The position numbers were made by a program, and so were the translations under genes. The notes beneath the pieces are model-generated. The model saw only the letters and a program-made list of their open reading frames with translations. It had not been told where the DNA came from and ran no database searches. A stretch of DNA of 64,000 nt from Firmicutes bacterium UBA5449 (lineage in GTDB: Bacteria; Bacillota; SHA-98; UBA4971). Shown here piece by piece: positions 16,610 through 25,570 of this stretch (its first letter is position 1; each line of letters starts with the position of its first letter). The DNA is taken from NCBI GenBank assembly GCA_002424305.1, contig DIQZ01000051.1:8504-72503 (forward strand), given 5' to 3'.

Positions 16610-18631
16610 GTGAGCATCAGCGCCGACGGAAAGCAAAACTACCGTAAAAAGCCGGGTCAAACCCAAAGGTGGCGTTGGGTGGTAGTTCTCCTTGCTGCCT
16701 TCATCCTTTTAGTCGCGCTCATTACAAGCGTCAGACCTATCCCTGCTGTAAGAGGCGGAAGTGTTTTCTACGATATTCACGGCGATGTAATAGCGTCAAC
16801 TGATGCCCCCGGCAGACTTGAAGTGTCCCTGTCTGATATGGCCCCTAACCTTCGGTATGCGTTCATCGCTGTGGAGGATTCTCGCTTTTATCGACACCCG
16901 GGAATCGATCCTGTAGGAATAGCAAGGGCCTTCGCACGTAATGTTCGCGCAAGGCGGATCGTTGAAGGGGGAAGCACAATTACTCAGCAGTTGGCAAAGA
17001 ACATGTACCTGCCTGCAAAGCGCACTGTCGGAAGAAAACTGGCTGAGGCAGTTCTCGCCATGTACCTGGAAGTCAAGTTCACCAAGGACGAAATCCTTGA
17101 GCGCTACCTGAATCTAGTGTATCTGGGACATGGAGCGCATGGTGTGGAAGCCGGTGCAAAGCTCTACTTCGGGAAGCAAACTTCCGGCCTTTCCCTTGCG
17201 GAAGCCTCCATGTTGGCAGGCATCACCAGGGCACCGTTTTACTACTCACCATATAGAGATATGGATGCCGCTGTCAGGCGAAGAAAGACCGTACTTGATA
17301 GGATGGTCACCGCAGGCTACATTTCTCAAACTGAGGCAGACGCAGCTTCAGAGGAAGCAGTTGAGCTTGTAGGTCTCGGCAGACGGGAAACTAAGGCTGC
17401 CCCGTATTTTATGGATTATGTCACTGACGAAGCTCTAAAACTTTTGGGTGATGAAGGCATGCTGCTCTATTCAGGCAACCTGAAGATTTATACCTCCCTG
17501 GATCTGACCTTTCAAGAAGCTGCTGAAAAGTCATTCGCAAAAGGACTTGACACCCTTACGCCCCGTGATGGTTCAGAGGATTCCGACTCTAAGGTAAAAC
17601 AGCCAATTCAACCACAGGGCGCACTGGTGGCTTTAGATCCCGAAACCGGGCATGTGAAGGCTCTCATCGGCGGAAGAAGCTACTCTGAAACTCAGTTTAA
17701 CCGTGCATTGCAAGCCATGCGACAACCAGGCTCTTCCTTCAAACCATTCTTCTACGCAGCAGCGCTGGATAATGGGTTTACCGCTGCGTCTGTTTTGCCT
17801 TGTGAACCTGTGACATTCCGGACGCAGAGGCTCCCTTACACCCCCACTGATTACGGTAAATTCCAGTATCATTTCAGGTTCCTGACCTTAAGAGAGGCAC
17901 TGGTCACTTCGTGCAATGTGGTATCTGTACAACTTGCCAACATTATAGGTCCGGAAAAGGGCATAGAGTACGCGAAGCAGCTTGGTATAAGAAGTCCGCT
18001 TGGAGCTAACCTTTCTCTGGTCCTTGGCACCTCAGAAGTTACCCCGTTTGAAATGGCTTTCGCTTTTGCGCCTTTCGCAAATGGAGGCAGACAGGTTCAG
18101 CCAATATTCATAACTTCCATCAAGGATAGGCGCGGAAGAGAATTATATCGTGCTCAGGTAGTGTCGCGACAGGTCCTTGATCCGCGAACGGCATTTATTA
18201 TGACAGATATACTAAAGCAAGTTGTCAGTGAATGGGGCACTGCAGGAGCAATCTCGTCTCAACTTAAACGGCCGGTGGCTGCCAAAACCGGATCTACACA
18301 GAACTATACTGACGCATGGTTCGTAGGATACACCCCGGACTTGGTATGCTCAGTGTACGTTGGTAACGACGACCCCGGTATCCCTTTAGGCAAATCGGGA
18401 GGGTCGGCTGCAGGGCCGATATTCGCGAACTTCATTGAAGCCGCGCTTGAGAGCAAACCTGCACTGTCGTTTCAAATACCCGGTGGAATAGTCCGAACGG
18501 AGATATGTCATGAGACAGGATATCTTGCATCGCCTGCCTGCCCCGGCACGCGTTGGGAACTGTTTAAGAGCGGCACTCAGCCAACCTACGAGTGCCCATG
18601 GCACGGTGCATTTCCTGTCTATTCACCCTGA
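16610..18631 (+). CDS. class A penicillin-binding protein (PBP1A-like)
   Basis: The bifunctional 673-residue enzyme has a short cytoplasmic tail, one membrane anchor (WVVVLLAAFILLVALI), a GT51 glycosyltransferase domain and a transpeptidase domain. The GT51 part has EDSRFYRHPGID with the catalytic Glu and EGGSTITQQLAKN. The transpeptidase has SSFK (SxxK), SCN (SxN) and KTGST (KTG). It polymerises and cross-links peptidoglycan outside the membrane. GTG at 16610 has AAGGTGG 8 nt upstream; a GTG at 16598 would lie on top of that site. It is one of few plus-strand genes and ends 36 bp from the convergent YhaM-like gene. Confidence 0.95.
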   Translation: MSISADGKQNYRKKPGQTQRWRWVVVLLAAFILLVALITSVRPIPAVRGGSVFYDIHGDVIASTDAPGRLEVSLSDMAPNLRYAFIAVEDSRFYRHPGIDPVGIARAFARNVRARRIVEGGSTITQQLAKNMYLPAKRTVGRKLAEAVLAMYLEVKFTKDEILERYLNLVYLGHGAHGVEAGAKLYFGKQTSGLSLAEASMLAGITRAPFYYSPYRDMDAAVRRRKTVLDRMVTAGYISQTEADAASEEAVELVGLGRRETKAAPYFMDYVTDEALKLLGDEGMLLYSGNLKIYTSLDLTFQEAAEKSFAKGLDTLTPRDGSEDSDSKVKQPIQPQGALVALDPETGHVKALIGGRSYSETQFNRALQAMRQPGSSFKPFFYAAALDNGFTAASVLPCEPVTFRTQRLPYTPTDYGKFQYHFRFLTLREALVTSCNVVSVQLANIIGPEKGIEYAKQLGIRSPLGANLSLVLGTSEVTPFEMAFAFAPFANGGRQVQPIFITSIKDRRGRELYRAQVVSRQVLDPRTAFIMTDILKQVVSEWGTAGAISSQLKRPVAAKTGSTQNYTDAWFVGYTPDLVCSVYVGNDDPGIPLGKSGGSAAGPIFANFIEAALESKPALSFQIPGGIVRTEICHETGYLASPACPGTRWELFKSGTQPTYECPWHGAFPVYSP

Positions 18632-18667
18632 CCCCTTCTAATCCGCGCTGATATCCACCCTTGAGCT

Positions 18668-19636
18668 CTATTCGAGGTAGATCTGACGTTCCAGTCTCTT
18701 GTGGTACGAGGTCCATCCGCCTTCAGCTTCACGGCTCTCCTCTACTATTTCAGAAAACTGGGCCACAGACGCGTCTGCATAGTCTGCCAAGTGAAGAGCC
18801 ATTGCTTCCAAAGTCTTTGGACGCTTCGGTGAACCCCACTCGAGCTTTCCGTGGTGACTCAGGATCATATGACGCAGTTTGAGTGCTAACGTTTGAGGGA
18901 AGTCTAAAATCCCCTCCATTGCTTGGGCAACCATGCGTTCGCCGATGATGACGTGACCGACAAGTTTGCCTTCATTACTTAAGTCAAAAGGACCGTCATA
19001 GGTATACTCAACTATCTTGCCGATATCATGAAGAATAGCACCTGTGACCAGAAGCTCACTGTCAATTACCGGGTAGAGTTGAGACATGGTCTCACACAGC
19101 ATTACTACATTGGCAGTATGCTCTATCAGCCCGCCGAGAACAGCGTGATGGATAGATTTTGCAGCCGGAGCTTGCACGAATGCACCGGCAAACTCAGGGT
19201 TATCAAGGAATTCTAAAACAAGCTGCCGGAGACAGACGTTTGTGAAGGCTTCTGCTCTCCCCTGCAACTCGTAGAGCAATCTTGTGACATCCTCTTTGGT
19301 GCGGGGAAGAAAGAGGGACAAATCATAGTCAGCACGCGTGCACTTATGCAGAGCTTCAACGGTGATTTGAGGTGTTCCCCGGTACTCTGTGACATGACCC
19401 TCTACACGCACTACATCTCCGTCTTCAAATATGCTGTACGTGCCGTCGCCGTCATCCCACACAATAGCCTTGATTTCACCTGTCTTATCAAAAAGCGTAA
19501 GTGTCAAGTAACGGCCTGGCTTTGAAGCAAAATCTGAAAGCTGTTTATATTTCGCCATGAAGACGCTTCTTACTGCCTGTCCCACTTGAAGCTCAACTAC
19601 TCGCTGCCCTCTGAAGTCCGGATCTCTATCTGACAT
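18668..19636 (-). CDS. yhaM: 3'-5' exoribonuclease YhaM-like (OB fold + HD domain)
   Basis: The 322-residue protein combines an N-terminal OB-fold nucleic-acid-binding domain (about 10-95) with an HD metal-dependent phosphohydrolase domain. The HD domain holds IHHAVLGGLIEHT and AILHDIGKIVEY. This arrangement and length match YhaM, a 3'-5' exonuclease of RNA and DNA in Bacillota. ATG at 19636 is chosen; an upstream in-frame TTG at 19660 has no ribosome binding site. Confidence 0.88.
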   Translation of the reverse strand: MSDRDPDFRGQRVVELQVGQAVRSVFMAKYKQLSDFASKPGRYLTLTLFDKTGEIKAIVWDDGDGTYSIFEDGDVVRVEGHVTEYRGTPQITVEALHKCTRADYDLSLFLPRTKEDVTRLLYELQGRAEAFTNVCLRQLVLEFLDNPEFAGAFVQAPAAKSIHHAVLGGLIEHTANVVMLCETMSQLYPVIDSELLVTGAILHDIGKIVEYTYDGPFDLSNEGKLVGHVIIGERMVAQAMEGILDFPQTLALKLRHMILSHHGKLEWGSPKRPKTLEAMALHLADYADASVAQFSEIVEESREAEGGWTSYHKRLERQIYLE

Positions 19637-19745
19637 GACTCGTCCAACCCCTAACCACAAAAGATATCAGGATGACATTGGCTGTGCAATTCTTCCTGTC
19701 ATTCCTGATTCTACATTACGAAGGGCGAGTCCTTCAAGAGCAGTG

Positions 19746-20564
19746 TCAACTGTTCAAGACAAACCTGTTTATCGCCTCTACAACCCCGTCTCCGTTTACT
19801 CCTTCAGTGACATAATCGGCTGCTTCTTGAACCTTGTTGTTGGCGTTACCTACAGCGACACCAATTCCGGCATAAGATAGCATAGATATGTCATTTTCAC
19901 TGTCACCGATAGCCATAACCTGATCGCGCTGAATATCTAAGTGTTTAGATAACGCAGCAAGAGCTGAACCTTTAGTCACGTTTTCACCTGTAAACTCAAT
20001 ATATCCAGGTAACGACCGCGCTACATGTGCTTTTGCTCCGAATTTCTCCTCCAACTCAGGCAAAACCCTTTCAACGATTTTCGGTTCTGCCATCATTAGA
20101 AGTTTCGTCGGGGGTTTACTGAGAAACCTCAGAAGATTCCCTACAGGTTTTGCTTCAACGTTAACGTGAGCCATATAACGACGGGCTTCCTCATTCAAAC
20201 TTTCAACATAAAGCTCGTCATCGACATAAAGATTCGTGTGATAGCCAAAAGCCTGTGTGTACTCTAATATTTCCTTAGCATCTTCAATCGGAATCGGCTT
20301 GTGCCAATAAACCTCCTGGGTCTTGGCGGTTTTCACCAAGGCACCGTCATACGTTATGAGAGGAACGTCAAGACCCAGCTCCTCCGCAAAAGGCACTGCG
20401 GCCTGATACATTCGTCCGGTAGCCAAAGTGACTCTGCCCCCCACATCTATGGTGGCATTTATAGCCTGCTTTGTTCTGTTGCCTATTTTAAGATCACTAC
20501 CAATCAAGGTGTGGTCTATATCAATAGCGATAAGTTTGATTTGTCCGCACCCCAAATCTGTCAC
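19746..20564 (-). CDS. HAD-superfamily phosphatase, Cof/YbjI type
   Basis: The 272-residue protein has HAD motif I AIDIDHTLIGSD, a Cof-type alpha/beta cap, the motif III lysine in NVTKGSALAALSKHL, and motif IV AIGDSENDISML. Members dephosphorylate sugar phosphates, flavin or PLP intermediates; the substrate cannot be told. GTG at 20564 overlaps the upstream gene's stop as GTGA, so the two are translationally coupled. Confidence 0.9.
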   Translation of the reverse strand: MTDLGCGQIKLIAIDIDHTLIGSDLKIGNRTKQAINATIDVGGRVTLATGRMYQAAVPFAEELGLDVPLITYDGALVKTAKTQEVYWHKPIPIEDAKEILEYTQAFGYHTNLYVDDELYVESLNEEARRYMAHVNVEAKPVGNLLRFLSKPPTKLLMMAEPKIVERVLPELEEKFGAKAHVARSLPGYIEFTGENVTKGSALAALSKHLDIQRDQVMAIGDSENDISMLSYAGIGVAVGNANNKVQEAADYVTEGVNGDGVVEAINRFVLNS

Positions 20565-20914
20565 CGATCTTGCACCACCCAGCTTATGATACTACTTCCT
20601 ATCGAGAGAAGTATGGACGCGAGCACAGCGGGCCAAAACCCGGATATGTAAAACCCCTGCACTATTCCGGATACTATCCACAACATGAAACCGTTTACTA
20701 TAAATGTGAAAAGGCCAAGAGTAAGTAATTGTATAGGGAGAGAAAGGACAATTAAAATAGGCCGTATGAGCGCATTCACAATCCCTAATATGAATGCTGC
20801 CAAGAACGCGGGGACAATTCCGGCAACTTGCACCGCAGGCCCCATAAGGTATGGTATCATTAGAAGGACGACAGCGTTTGCCAACCACCTGATGATAAAT
20901 GTGCGCCTTTGCAC
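20561..20914 (-). CDS. small membrane protein, phage-holin-like family (pfam04020)
   Basis: The 117-residue product is almost all membrane: four hydrophobic segments with conserved polar spots such as ILGIVNALIRPILIVLSLP. This pattern is the mycobacterial four-TMS holin-like family, found widely in chromosomes without a prophage. Function is unknown. GTG at 20914 is preferred because AAGGGGG then lies 8 nt away; GTG 20923 would abut it. Confidence 0.8.
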   Translation of the reverse strand: MQRRTFIIRWLANAVVLLMIPYLMGPAVQVAGIVPAFLAAFILGIVNALIRPILIVLSLPIQLLTLGLFTFIVNGFMLWIVSGIVQGFYISGFWPAVLASILLSIGSSIISWVVQDR

Positions 20915-20983
20915 TACCGACACCCCCTTAGTTGAAATGTTATCTCTTACACAAATAAGCTAGTCTGAATACATGGAACCAGG

Positions 20984-21002
20984 ACGCCCTTGAGGAGGGC
21001 GC
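20984..21002 (-). terminator. possible hairpin after the 21-kb cluster
   Basis: CGCCCT and AGGGCG pair across a 5-nt loop, 29 nt past the stop of the 140-residue gene. There is no T-run, so it is weak as an intrinsic terminator. Confidence 0.3.
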
Positions 21003-21030
21003 CCCGGTAGATGTTGTCAACTGGGTCAAT

Positions 21031-21453
21031 TCAGACAAAACGCACTGCAATACTTACACCTGATGACCCCTCTGATACCTCCAACAGAGTAAACCTTCCA
21101 TAAGAACGTAGTCCTCTTACCAGCTTAAACGCTACGTCCAGTGCTACTGTGATATCAAAGTCTTCACTGCAGGGAAAGACATCTTTCAAGTTTCTCATAC
21201 TACGCTTAACTTTCCTTCTTAATGAAGGAACGAAAAACCCGACGATTCTAACAGCAGAAGCTGTTGATTCCAAAAGATCCTCCAAAATGAACAATGGAAT
21301 CACAATTGGAACCGCAAATCGCATGTGTGGCAACTTCAGCGTGAATATAATGAAAAACGATGGGACAGGCGGAACATGAAATAGCCTTCGCGCTTGCGTC
21401 CCGGATTCTACTCCATTACAAAAATCACGCACGTGAATATTCCCTGTCAGCAT
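21031..21453 (-). CDS. uncharacterised 140-residue protein, last gene of the DUF2089 cluster
   Basis: I do not recognise this protein. The ATG lies 14 nt after the stop of the SHOCT-like gene, with AGGGG and GGCGG upstream, so it is very probably real and cotranscribed. One hydrophobic stretch (about 33-58, with PIVIPLFILEDLLES) is followed by a basic region (RRKVKRSMRNLKDV) and a mixed alpha/beta C-terminus. The position suggests a membrane-associated role with the DUF4097 and SHOCT-like proteins. Confidence 0.7.
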   Translation of the reverse strand: MLTGNIHVRDFCNGVESGTQARRLFHVPPVPSFFIIFTLKLPHMRFAVPIVIPLFILEDLLESTASAVRIVGFFVPSLRRKVKRSMRNLKDVFPCSEDFDITVALDVAFKLVRGLRSYGRFTLLEVSEGSSGVSIAVRFV

Positions 21454-21467
21454 CGTTACCGCCGCCC

Positions 21468-21845
21468 CTACTCAACGTAGATCTCTACTTTTGCATCCTC
21501 ACTGTCTATGTCAACGATTTTGCCCGAACTGGCTTCAGTAATAGTGGAAAGAAGCTCGTCAAGGTCAATATTCTCACTTTCAAGTTCCTTAGATACATCT
21601 TTGGGAATAAACTTCATTGCGACTTTAGCAAGGGCAAGGGGTAGATTAACATTGACTTTCGTGTTGTCTTCAGTGTCAAACACGCGTATCCGAAGCATTC
21701 TCCCACGATGTCCACCGTGGTGTCCCGGTGCTACTGTTCCACCTTGGCCAGGAGTATCCAAAGCCTCCAGCAGCTTCAGACCTTCATCTATTGAAACCTT
21801 TCCTTCTTGAACAAGGTTCAGGACCTGTCTCTTCTCTTCAGACAT
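21468..21845 (-). CDS. SHOCT-like domain protein
   Basis: The 125-residue protein begins with the short helical module EEKRQVLNLVQEGKVSIDEG found also in its two upstream neighbours. A Gly/His-rich linker (about 38-50) leads to a charged C-terminal domain (about 52-125) that appears soluble. The ATG at 21845 has GGGAGGGG 7-8 nt upstream; an ATG eight codons earlier has none. Function is unknown; related proteins occur in Bacillota envelope-stress operons (YvlB/LiaX-like). Confidence 0.75.
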   Translation of the reverse strand: MSEEKRQVLNLVQEGKVSIDEGLKLLEALDTPGQGGTVAPGHHGGHRGRMLRIRVFDTEDNTKVNVNLPLALAKVAMKFIPKDVSKELESENIDLDELLSTITEASSGKIVDIDSEDAKVEIYVE

Positions 21846-21881
21846 TAGGGTTCCCCTCCCATTGAGCATACTTGATTAATA

Positions 21882-23129
21882 CTAACCATACATAATACGT
21901 ACCTGACCGTTAGATGTCCGCGCCTTGATTCTTAACCTGTCACTGTTCTCAGAAAACCCTGATGTCTCAGCAATTACTTCCCTTCGCATAGCACCTTCAT
22001 CCCTTATCTGGTAGACCAGGTCAGGGAGATCAAGCACGATGCGTCCCAGGCTTGTTTTGGCGTCTATATGATAGCCTACCTTTTCAGCGTCTGCAAGCTG
22101 TACCTGTATCGTTCCGTTGGAGGTCATTAGATCATACTCTGATTCCGCTGATATCTCCCGAGATACTACAGTTATCCTACCGTTTGACGTTCTTGCGTTG
22201 AGTCTCTGAGTGACTCCGCTGAAGTCAATTGTACCGTTAGAGCTTTCAAGCTCAGCTATGACTCCGCAAGTATTGTCCAGTTCTATCCGACCGTTTGATG
22301 TTTCTACTTTGATCATTCTGCACTTGAAATCCCCAAGGCTCACCCTACCGTTTTGTGTCTTGAGATCCAGGTCGTATAGAGACTCCTTTGGCAATCTCAC
22401 CTTGAGAGAGGCTCCGGCCAAAGCTTTTCTGTGGACAGCCTTGATCTTAAGTGAATCATCGCTTGAATCATACTGCAAAAGCTCTTCCAGCATGCCCTTG
22501 GCTGATTCACAATCTGCTCCGGGGTCCTTTATCGTAGCCGTTACATTAATGCGAAAGCCCGGTTCGTCCCACGGTTCAACCGTTATGCTTCCATTCAATG
22601 TAGAAAGTTCCACGTCAATCTTCTTGTCAGGTTCCCCTGTGAAACTTCCGTCTATCACCTTCTCTACCCTGATGCCGTGGGCGAACATACTCTGAAGGGG
22701 CTCAGCAATCACTTTCGACCAACGCGAGACCAGGGCATCGTCAGTGTCAGATTCATCAGTCCGATATCTGTCTCTTGCTTCTTGCTGAATTCGACCGATG
22801 GCTTCGTCTGTGCTCTTTATCGCACTTTCCACAGTATCCCGAATCTTCTCAGCCAAGCCTTCAAATGCTGTTGTATCCACTACATCAGCAAGATCAGAAA
22901 GCCTATCAACCAATCCTTTCACACCTCTTATGTCAACTCTTCCGGGAGGAGACAAGGACTCCGGTTGCACAGGTTCATCGCTGTCACTGTCGGGAATCAA
23001 TGAAGATTCCTCCGGAGTGTAGAGCCCGACAGCTTCGTTAATAGCTTCAATTAATGAAGCCGCCTGCTCAGCAGTGATCTTGCCTTCTTCAAGCATTTTT
23101 AAGATCATCATAACTTCTTCACGCATCAT
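21882..23129 (-). CDS. DUF4097 beta-strand repeat protein with N-terminal SHOCT-like module
   Basis: This 415-residue protein begins with a helical module (EEVMMILKMLEEGKITAEQA), then an acidic linker and a possible amphipathic region (about 60-125). The rest is a beta-ladder of about 25-residue units. At least seven units carry [TS]xNG[RTQ][IV], such as TQNGRV, TSNGRI, SSNGTI and TSNGQV. This is the DUF4097 (adhesin-like, YvlB/LiaX) fold. LiaX-type proteins sense envelope damage; that role here is inference. No signal peptide or membrane segment is visible. AGGAGG precedes the tandem ATGs; the second (23126) has the better spacing. Confidence 0.85.
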   Translation of the reverse strand: MMREEVMMILKMLEEGKITAEQAASLIEAINEAVGLYTPEESSLIPDSDSDEPVQPESLSPPGRVDIRGVKGLVDRLSDLADVVDTTAFEGLAEKIRDTVESAIKSTDEAIGRIQQEARDRYRTDESDTDDALVSRWSKVIAEPLQSMFAHGIRVEKVIDGSFTGEPDKKIDVELSTLNGSITVEPWDEPGFRINVTATIKDPGADCESAKGMLEELLQYDSSDDSLKIKAVHRKALAGASLKVRLPKESLYDLDLKTQNGRVSLGDFKCRMIKVETSNGRIELDNTCGVIAELESSNGTIDFSGVTQRLNARTSNGRITVVSREISAESEYDLMTSNGTIQVQLADAEKVGYHIDAKTSLGRIVLDLPDLVYQIRDEGAMRREVIAETSGFSENSDRLRIKARTSNGQVRIMYG

Positions 23130-23176
23130 TCACCCTCCTTGTAACTTCTGCTTGATCTATTTTACTTAAAGAAGCG

Positions 23177-23563
23177 TTACATCTTTTGCTTCAGAAGCTT
23201 TACAGCCTCATCTGCACTGAGTTCTCCCTTCGCAAGAGAATCAAGGACTTCTCTCCGCCTACCTGCAATCTCGGCTTCGTCTTCCCCGTCACACTCAACC
23301 GGAAAACCGAGAGCCTGGATCACTGTGTCCAGCCGACCACGGACCGTAGGATAGGATATTCCAAGCTCTCTCTCAACTTCCTTTATGTTCCCGCGACATC
23401 TAACGAATGTCACCGCAAAATCCCGTTGCTCATCAGTCATCTGACAAAACTTGCATGTTTCAAAGCGCCCGCCGATTGAAGTATCGCACCTGGGACACGA
23501 GAGCTTTGTAACTTCCAGCGATCCACCACAAATAGGACATCTACCAAGAGCTCTGTGCCTCAC
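23177..23563 (-). CDS. DUF2089 transcriptional regulator (zinc ribbon + HTH + SHOCT-like module)
   Basis: The 128-residue protein has an N-terminal zinc ribbon (CPICGG...CPRC, then CKFC) and a helix-turn-helix (NIKEVERELGISYPTVRGRL, about 58-77). It ends in the same helical module as its neighbours (REVLDSLAKGELSADEAVKLL). DUF2089 proteins are predicted regulators. GTG at 23563 follows GGGAGGTGATAAT. As first gene of the cluster, with two repeats over its own promoter, it probably regulates itself. Confidence 0.88.
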   Translation of the reverse strand: MRHRALGRCPICGGSLEVTKLSCPRCDTSIGGRFETCKFCQMTDEQRDFAVTFVRCRGNIKEVERELGISYPTVRGRLDTVIQALGFPVECDGEDEAEIAGRRREVLDSLAKGELSADEAVKLLKQKM

Positions 23564-23595
23564 ATTATCACCTCCCTCAATATCATTGATAGCAA

Positions 23596-23632
23596 CATTA
23601 ATAATATAAAGCTATGCGTTAATATTATAAAG
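23596..23632 (-). repeat. tandem 16-bp repeats over the DUF2089 promoter (putative operators)
   Basis: On the minus strand CTTTATAATATTAACG (23632-23617) and CTTTATATTATTAATG (23611-23596) match at 13 of 16 positions and are spaced exactly 21 bp apart, two helical turns. The first copy contains the -10 box; the second lies just after the start of transcription. The placement suits repression, possibly by DUF2089 itself. Confidence 0.55.
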
Positions 23633-23653
23633 CCCCTTATAAAAGAATGTCAA
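23624..23653 (-). promoter_or_regulatory. sigma-A promoter of the DUF2089 cluster
   Basis: Perfect consensus hexamers TTGACA (23653-23648) and TATAAT (23629-23624) are separated by 18 nt. The start of transcription should be near 23617, about 55 nt before the GTG. Confidence 0.8.
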
Positions 23654-23722
23654 TAGATCTTGCATAATTTTGTCATAGACTTTACTTAAAGGTGAATTAT
23701 TAGGAGACACTGCTCGAAATCC

Positions 23723-25570
23723 TCAACTGTTGCCTGTTAAGACTTGCTTGACCCGTTCGGCGAGTTTATGGTTTATTCCCGGGACATTCGCGATCTCCTC
23801 GACTTCTGCACTACGTATGCCTCTCACTGACCCAAACGCCTTAAGGAGGGCCTGAAGTCGTTTCTTGCCGATACCGGGGATTTCTTCAAGGGCTGAAAGA
23901 GTAGATCTTTTCGTCCTGAGCTTCCTGTGGTATGAGATGGCAAATCTATGTGCCTCATCACGAATGTGCCGAAGAAGAAGGAGGGCTTTTGAATCCCTTG
24001 GAAGAACAATCGGTTGTTCTTGACCTTCAACGAAGATCAATTCATCTGATTCTGCAAGACTTATAACTGGAATGCCTTGGACGTCTAATTCACAAAGTGC
24101 ATTAAGTCCTGCATTGAGCTGACCCTTGCCTCCGTCAATAACAATGAGGTCAGGCAGGTGTCTTTCTTTCTGATCGTGCTCTGGAATCTTCTTGTACCGC
24201 CTGGAAATTATCTCATGCATCATGGCATAGTCGTCTTGGCCTTCCACTGTTCTAATCTTGAAGCGGCGGTACGAAGACTTCGCAGGACGCCCGCGATCGA
24301 ATACTACCATCCCGCCAACAGCATCAGTGCCCTGGATAGTGGATATATCAAATGCTTCAATTCTTACGGGAAGTGTAGGAAGATCCAAGGCTTGCTGCAG
24401 CTCAAGCAAGGCAGCGTCTTTAAGTACTGCATCCTGTACGGCCTTGGTTTTCGCATCCTCCAGACTGAGTCTTGCGTTGTCAGTTGTCATATCAATAAGA
24501 TGCTTCTTATCGCCGCGCTGAGGTACATGAATGCTAACCTTACGACCTTTTTTCTCCCGCAGCCACATGCTGATGGCCTCTTTATCCTCAGGTTCGATAG
24601 GAAGCAAAACCTCATCCGGAATAAAGGTAGCCTCAGAATAGTATTGCTTTACAAAAGCTGTCAGCATCTCACAGTCAGGCATATCATCAATGTTAGTTAT
24701 AAAAAACCGTTCCCGTCCGATGAGTTTTCCGGAACGAATGAAAAACACCTGAGCACATGAGTCAGCCTCATCGCGAAAACAGCCGATTACATCAATGTCG
24801 CTGCGCGACTGCAAGACTATCTTCTGCCGCTCAGTCACACGTTCAATAGCTCTGACAGCATCCCTAATAGACGCAGCCCTCTCGAAATCAAGAGAGTCTG
24901 AGGCTTCTTGCATCTGTGTTTTCATTGCACGTATTACTTGGTCTTGACGCCCTTCCAGAAAGAGCATAATCTGGCTTATCAGCTCCATATAGGCTTCCTT
25001 GGATACCCTTCCCGAGCAGGGAGAAAGGCATTTCCTTATGTGGTAGTTCAAGCATGGCCTGAGCTTCGGCTCCTCGTCCTCAGATATCTTCTTCGAGCAA
25101 TTCCGAATAGGGAAAAGACGCCTCAAGAAGCGAAGCGTCTCGCGCATTGCGCCGACATCAGCATATGGTCCGAAGTAACGGCTCCCGTCTTGCTGAAGCC
25201 TTCTGGTCACGATCACCCTGGGAAACTCTTCTTCCAGAGTAATCTTGATAAAGGGGTAGGTCTTGTCATCCCTCAACTGCACGTTGAACCAAGGACGATG
25301 TTTCTTTATCAAATTATTCTCAAGAATTAGTGCTTCGACCTCTGAATCAGTGACAATATACTCGAAATCCGCGATGCGTTCTACAAGCAATTGAGTCCGC
25401 CTGGGTAACCCCGCAGGCGACTGGAAGTAGGAACGAACCCTGTTTTTCAGAGACGAAGCCTTACCCACATATATGACCTGACCGGCAAAATCCTTCATTA
25501 CGTAGACTCCGGGTCTGTCAGGGAGCTCTTTGACTCTTTCAACCAGTCGGACTCTCAGGTCGGAACTCAT
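23723..25570 (-). CDS. uvrC: excinuclease ABC subunit C
   Basis: The 615-residue nuclease of nucleotide excision repair contains a GIY-YIG domain (PGVYVMKD...VIYVGKA) at the N-terminus, a UVR motif near residue 205 (MQEASDSLDFERAASIRD), an RNase H-like endonuclease domain (FDISTIQGTD, VIDGGKGQLNA) and tandem helix-hairpin-helices at the end (EIPGIGKKRLQALL, NVPGINHKLAERV). ATG at 25570 overlaps the uvrA stop as TGATG, so translation is coupled. Confidence 0.97.
   Translation of the reverse strand: MSSDLRVRLVERVKELPDRPGVYVMKDFAGQVIYVGKASSLKNRVRSYFQSPAGLPRRTQLLVERIADFEYIVTDSEVEALILENNLIKKHRPWFNVQLRDDKTYPFIKITLEEEFPRVIVTRRLQQDGSRYFGPYADVGAMRETLRFLRRLFPIRNCSKKISEDEEPKLRPCLNYHIRKCLSPCSGRVSKEAYMELISQIMLFLEGRQDQVIRAMKTQMQEASDSLDFERAASIRDAVRAIERVTERQKIVLQSRSDIDVIGCFRDEADSCAQVFFIRSGKLIGRERFFITNIDDMPDCEMLTAFVKQYYSEATFIPDEVLLPIEPEDKEAISMWLREKKGRKVSIHVPQRGDKKHLIDMTTDNARLSLEDAKTKAVQDAVLKDAALLELQQALDLPTLPVRIEAFDISTIQGTDAVGGMVVFDRGRPAKSSYRRFKIRTVEGQDDYAMMHEIISRRYKKIPEHDQKERHLPDLIVIDGGKGQLNAGLNALCELDVQGIPVISLAESDELIFVEGQEQPIVLPRDSKALLLLRHIRDEAHRFAISYHRKLRTKRSTLSALEEIPGIGKKRLQALLKAFGSVRGIRSAEVEEIANVPGINHKLAERVKQVLTGNS

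Noticed and set aside
20561..20914. Prophage holin gene
   Set aside because: The family name is misleading; no phage genes lie nearby and the gene is coupled to a HAD phosphatase gene.
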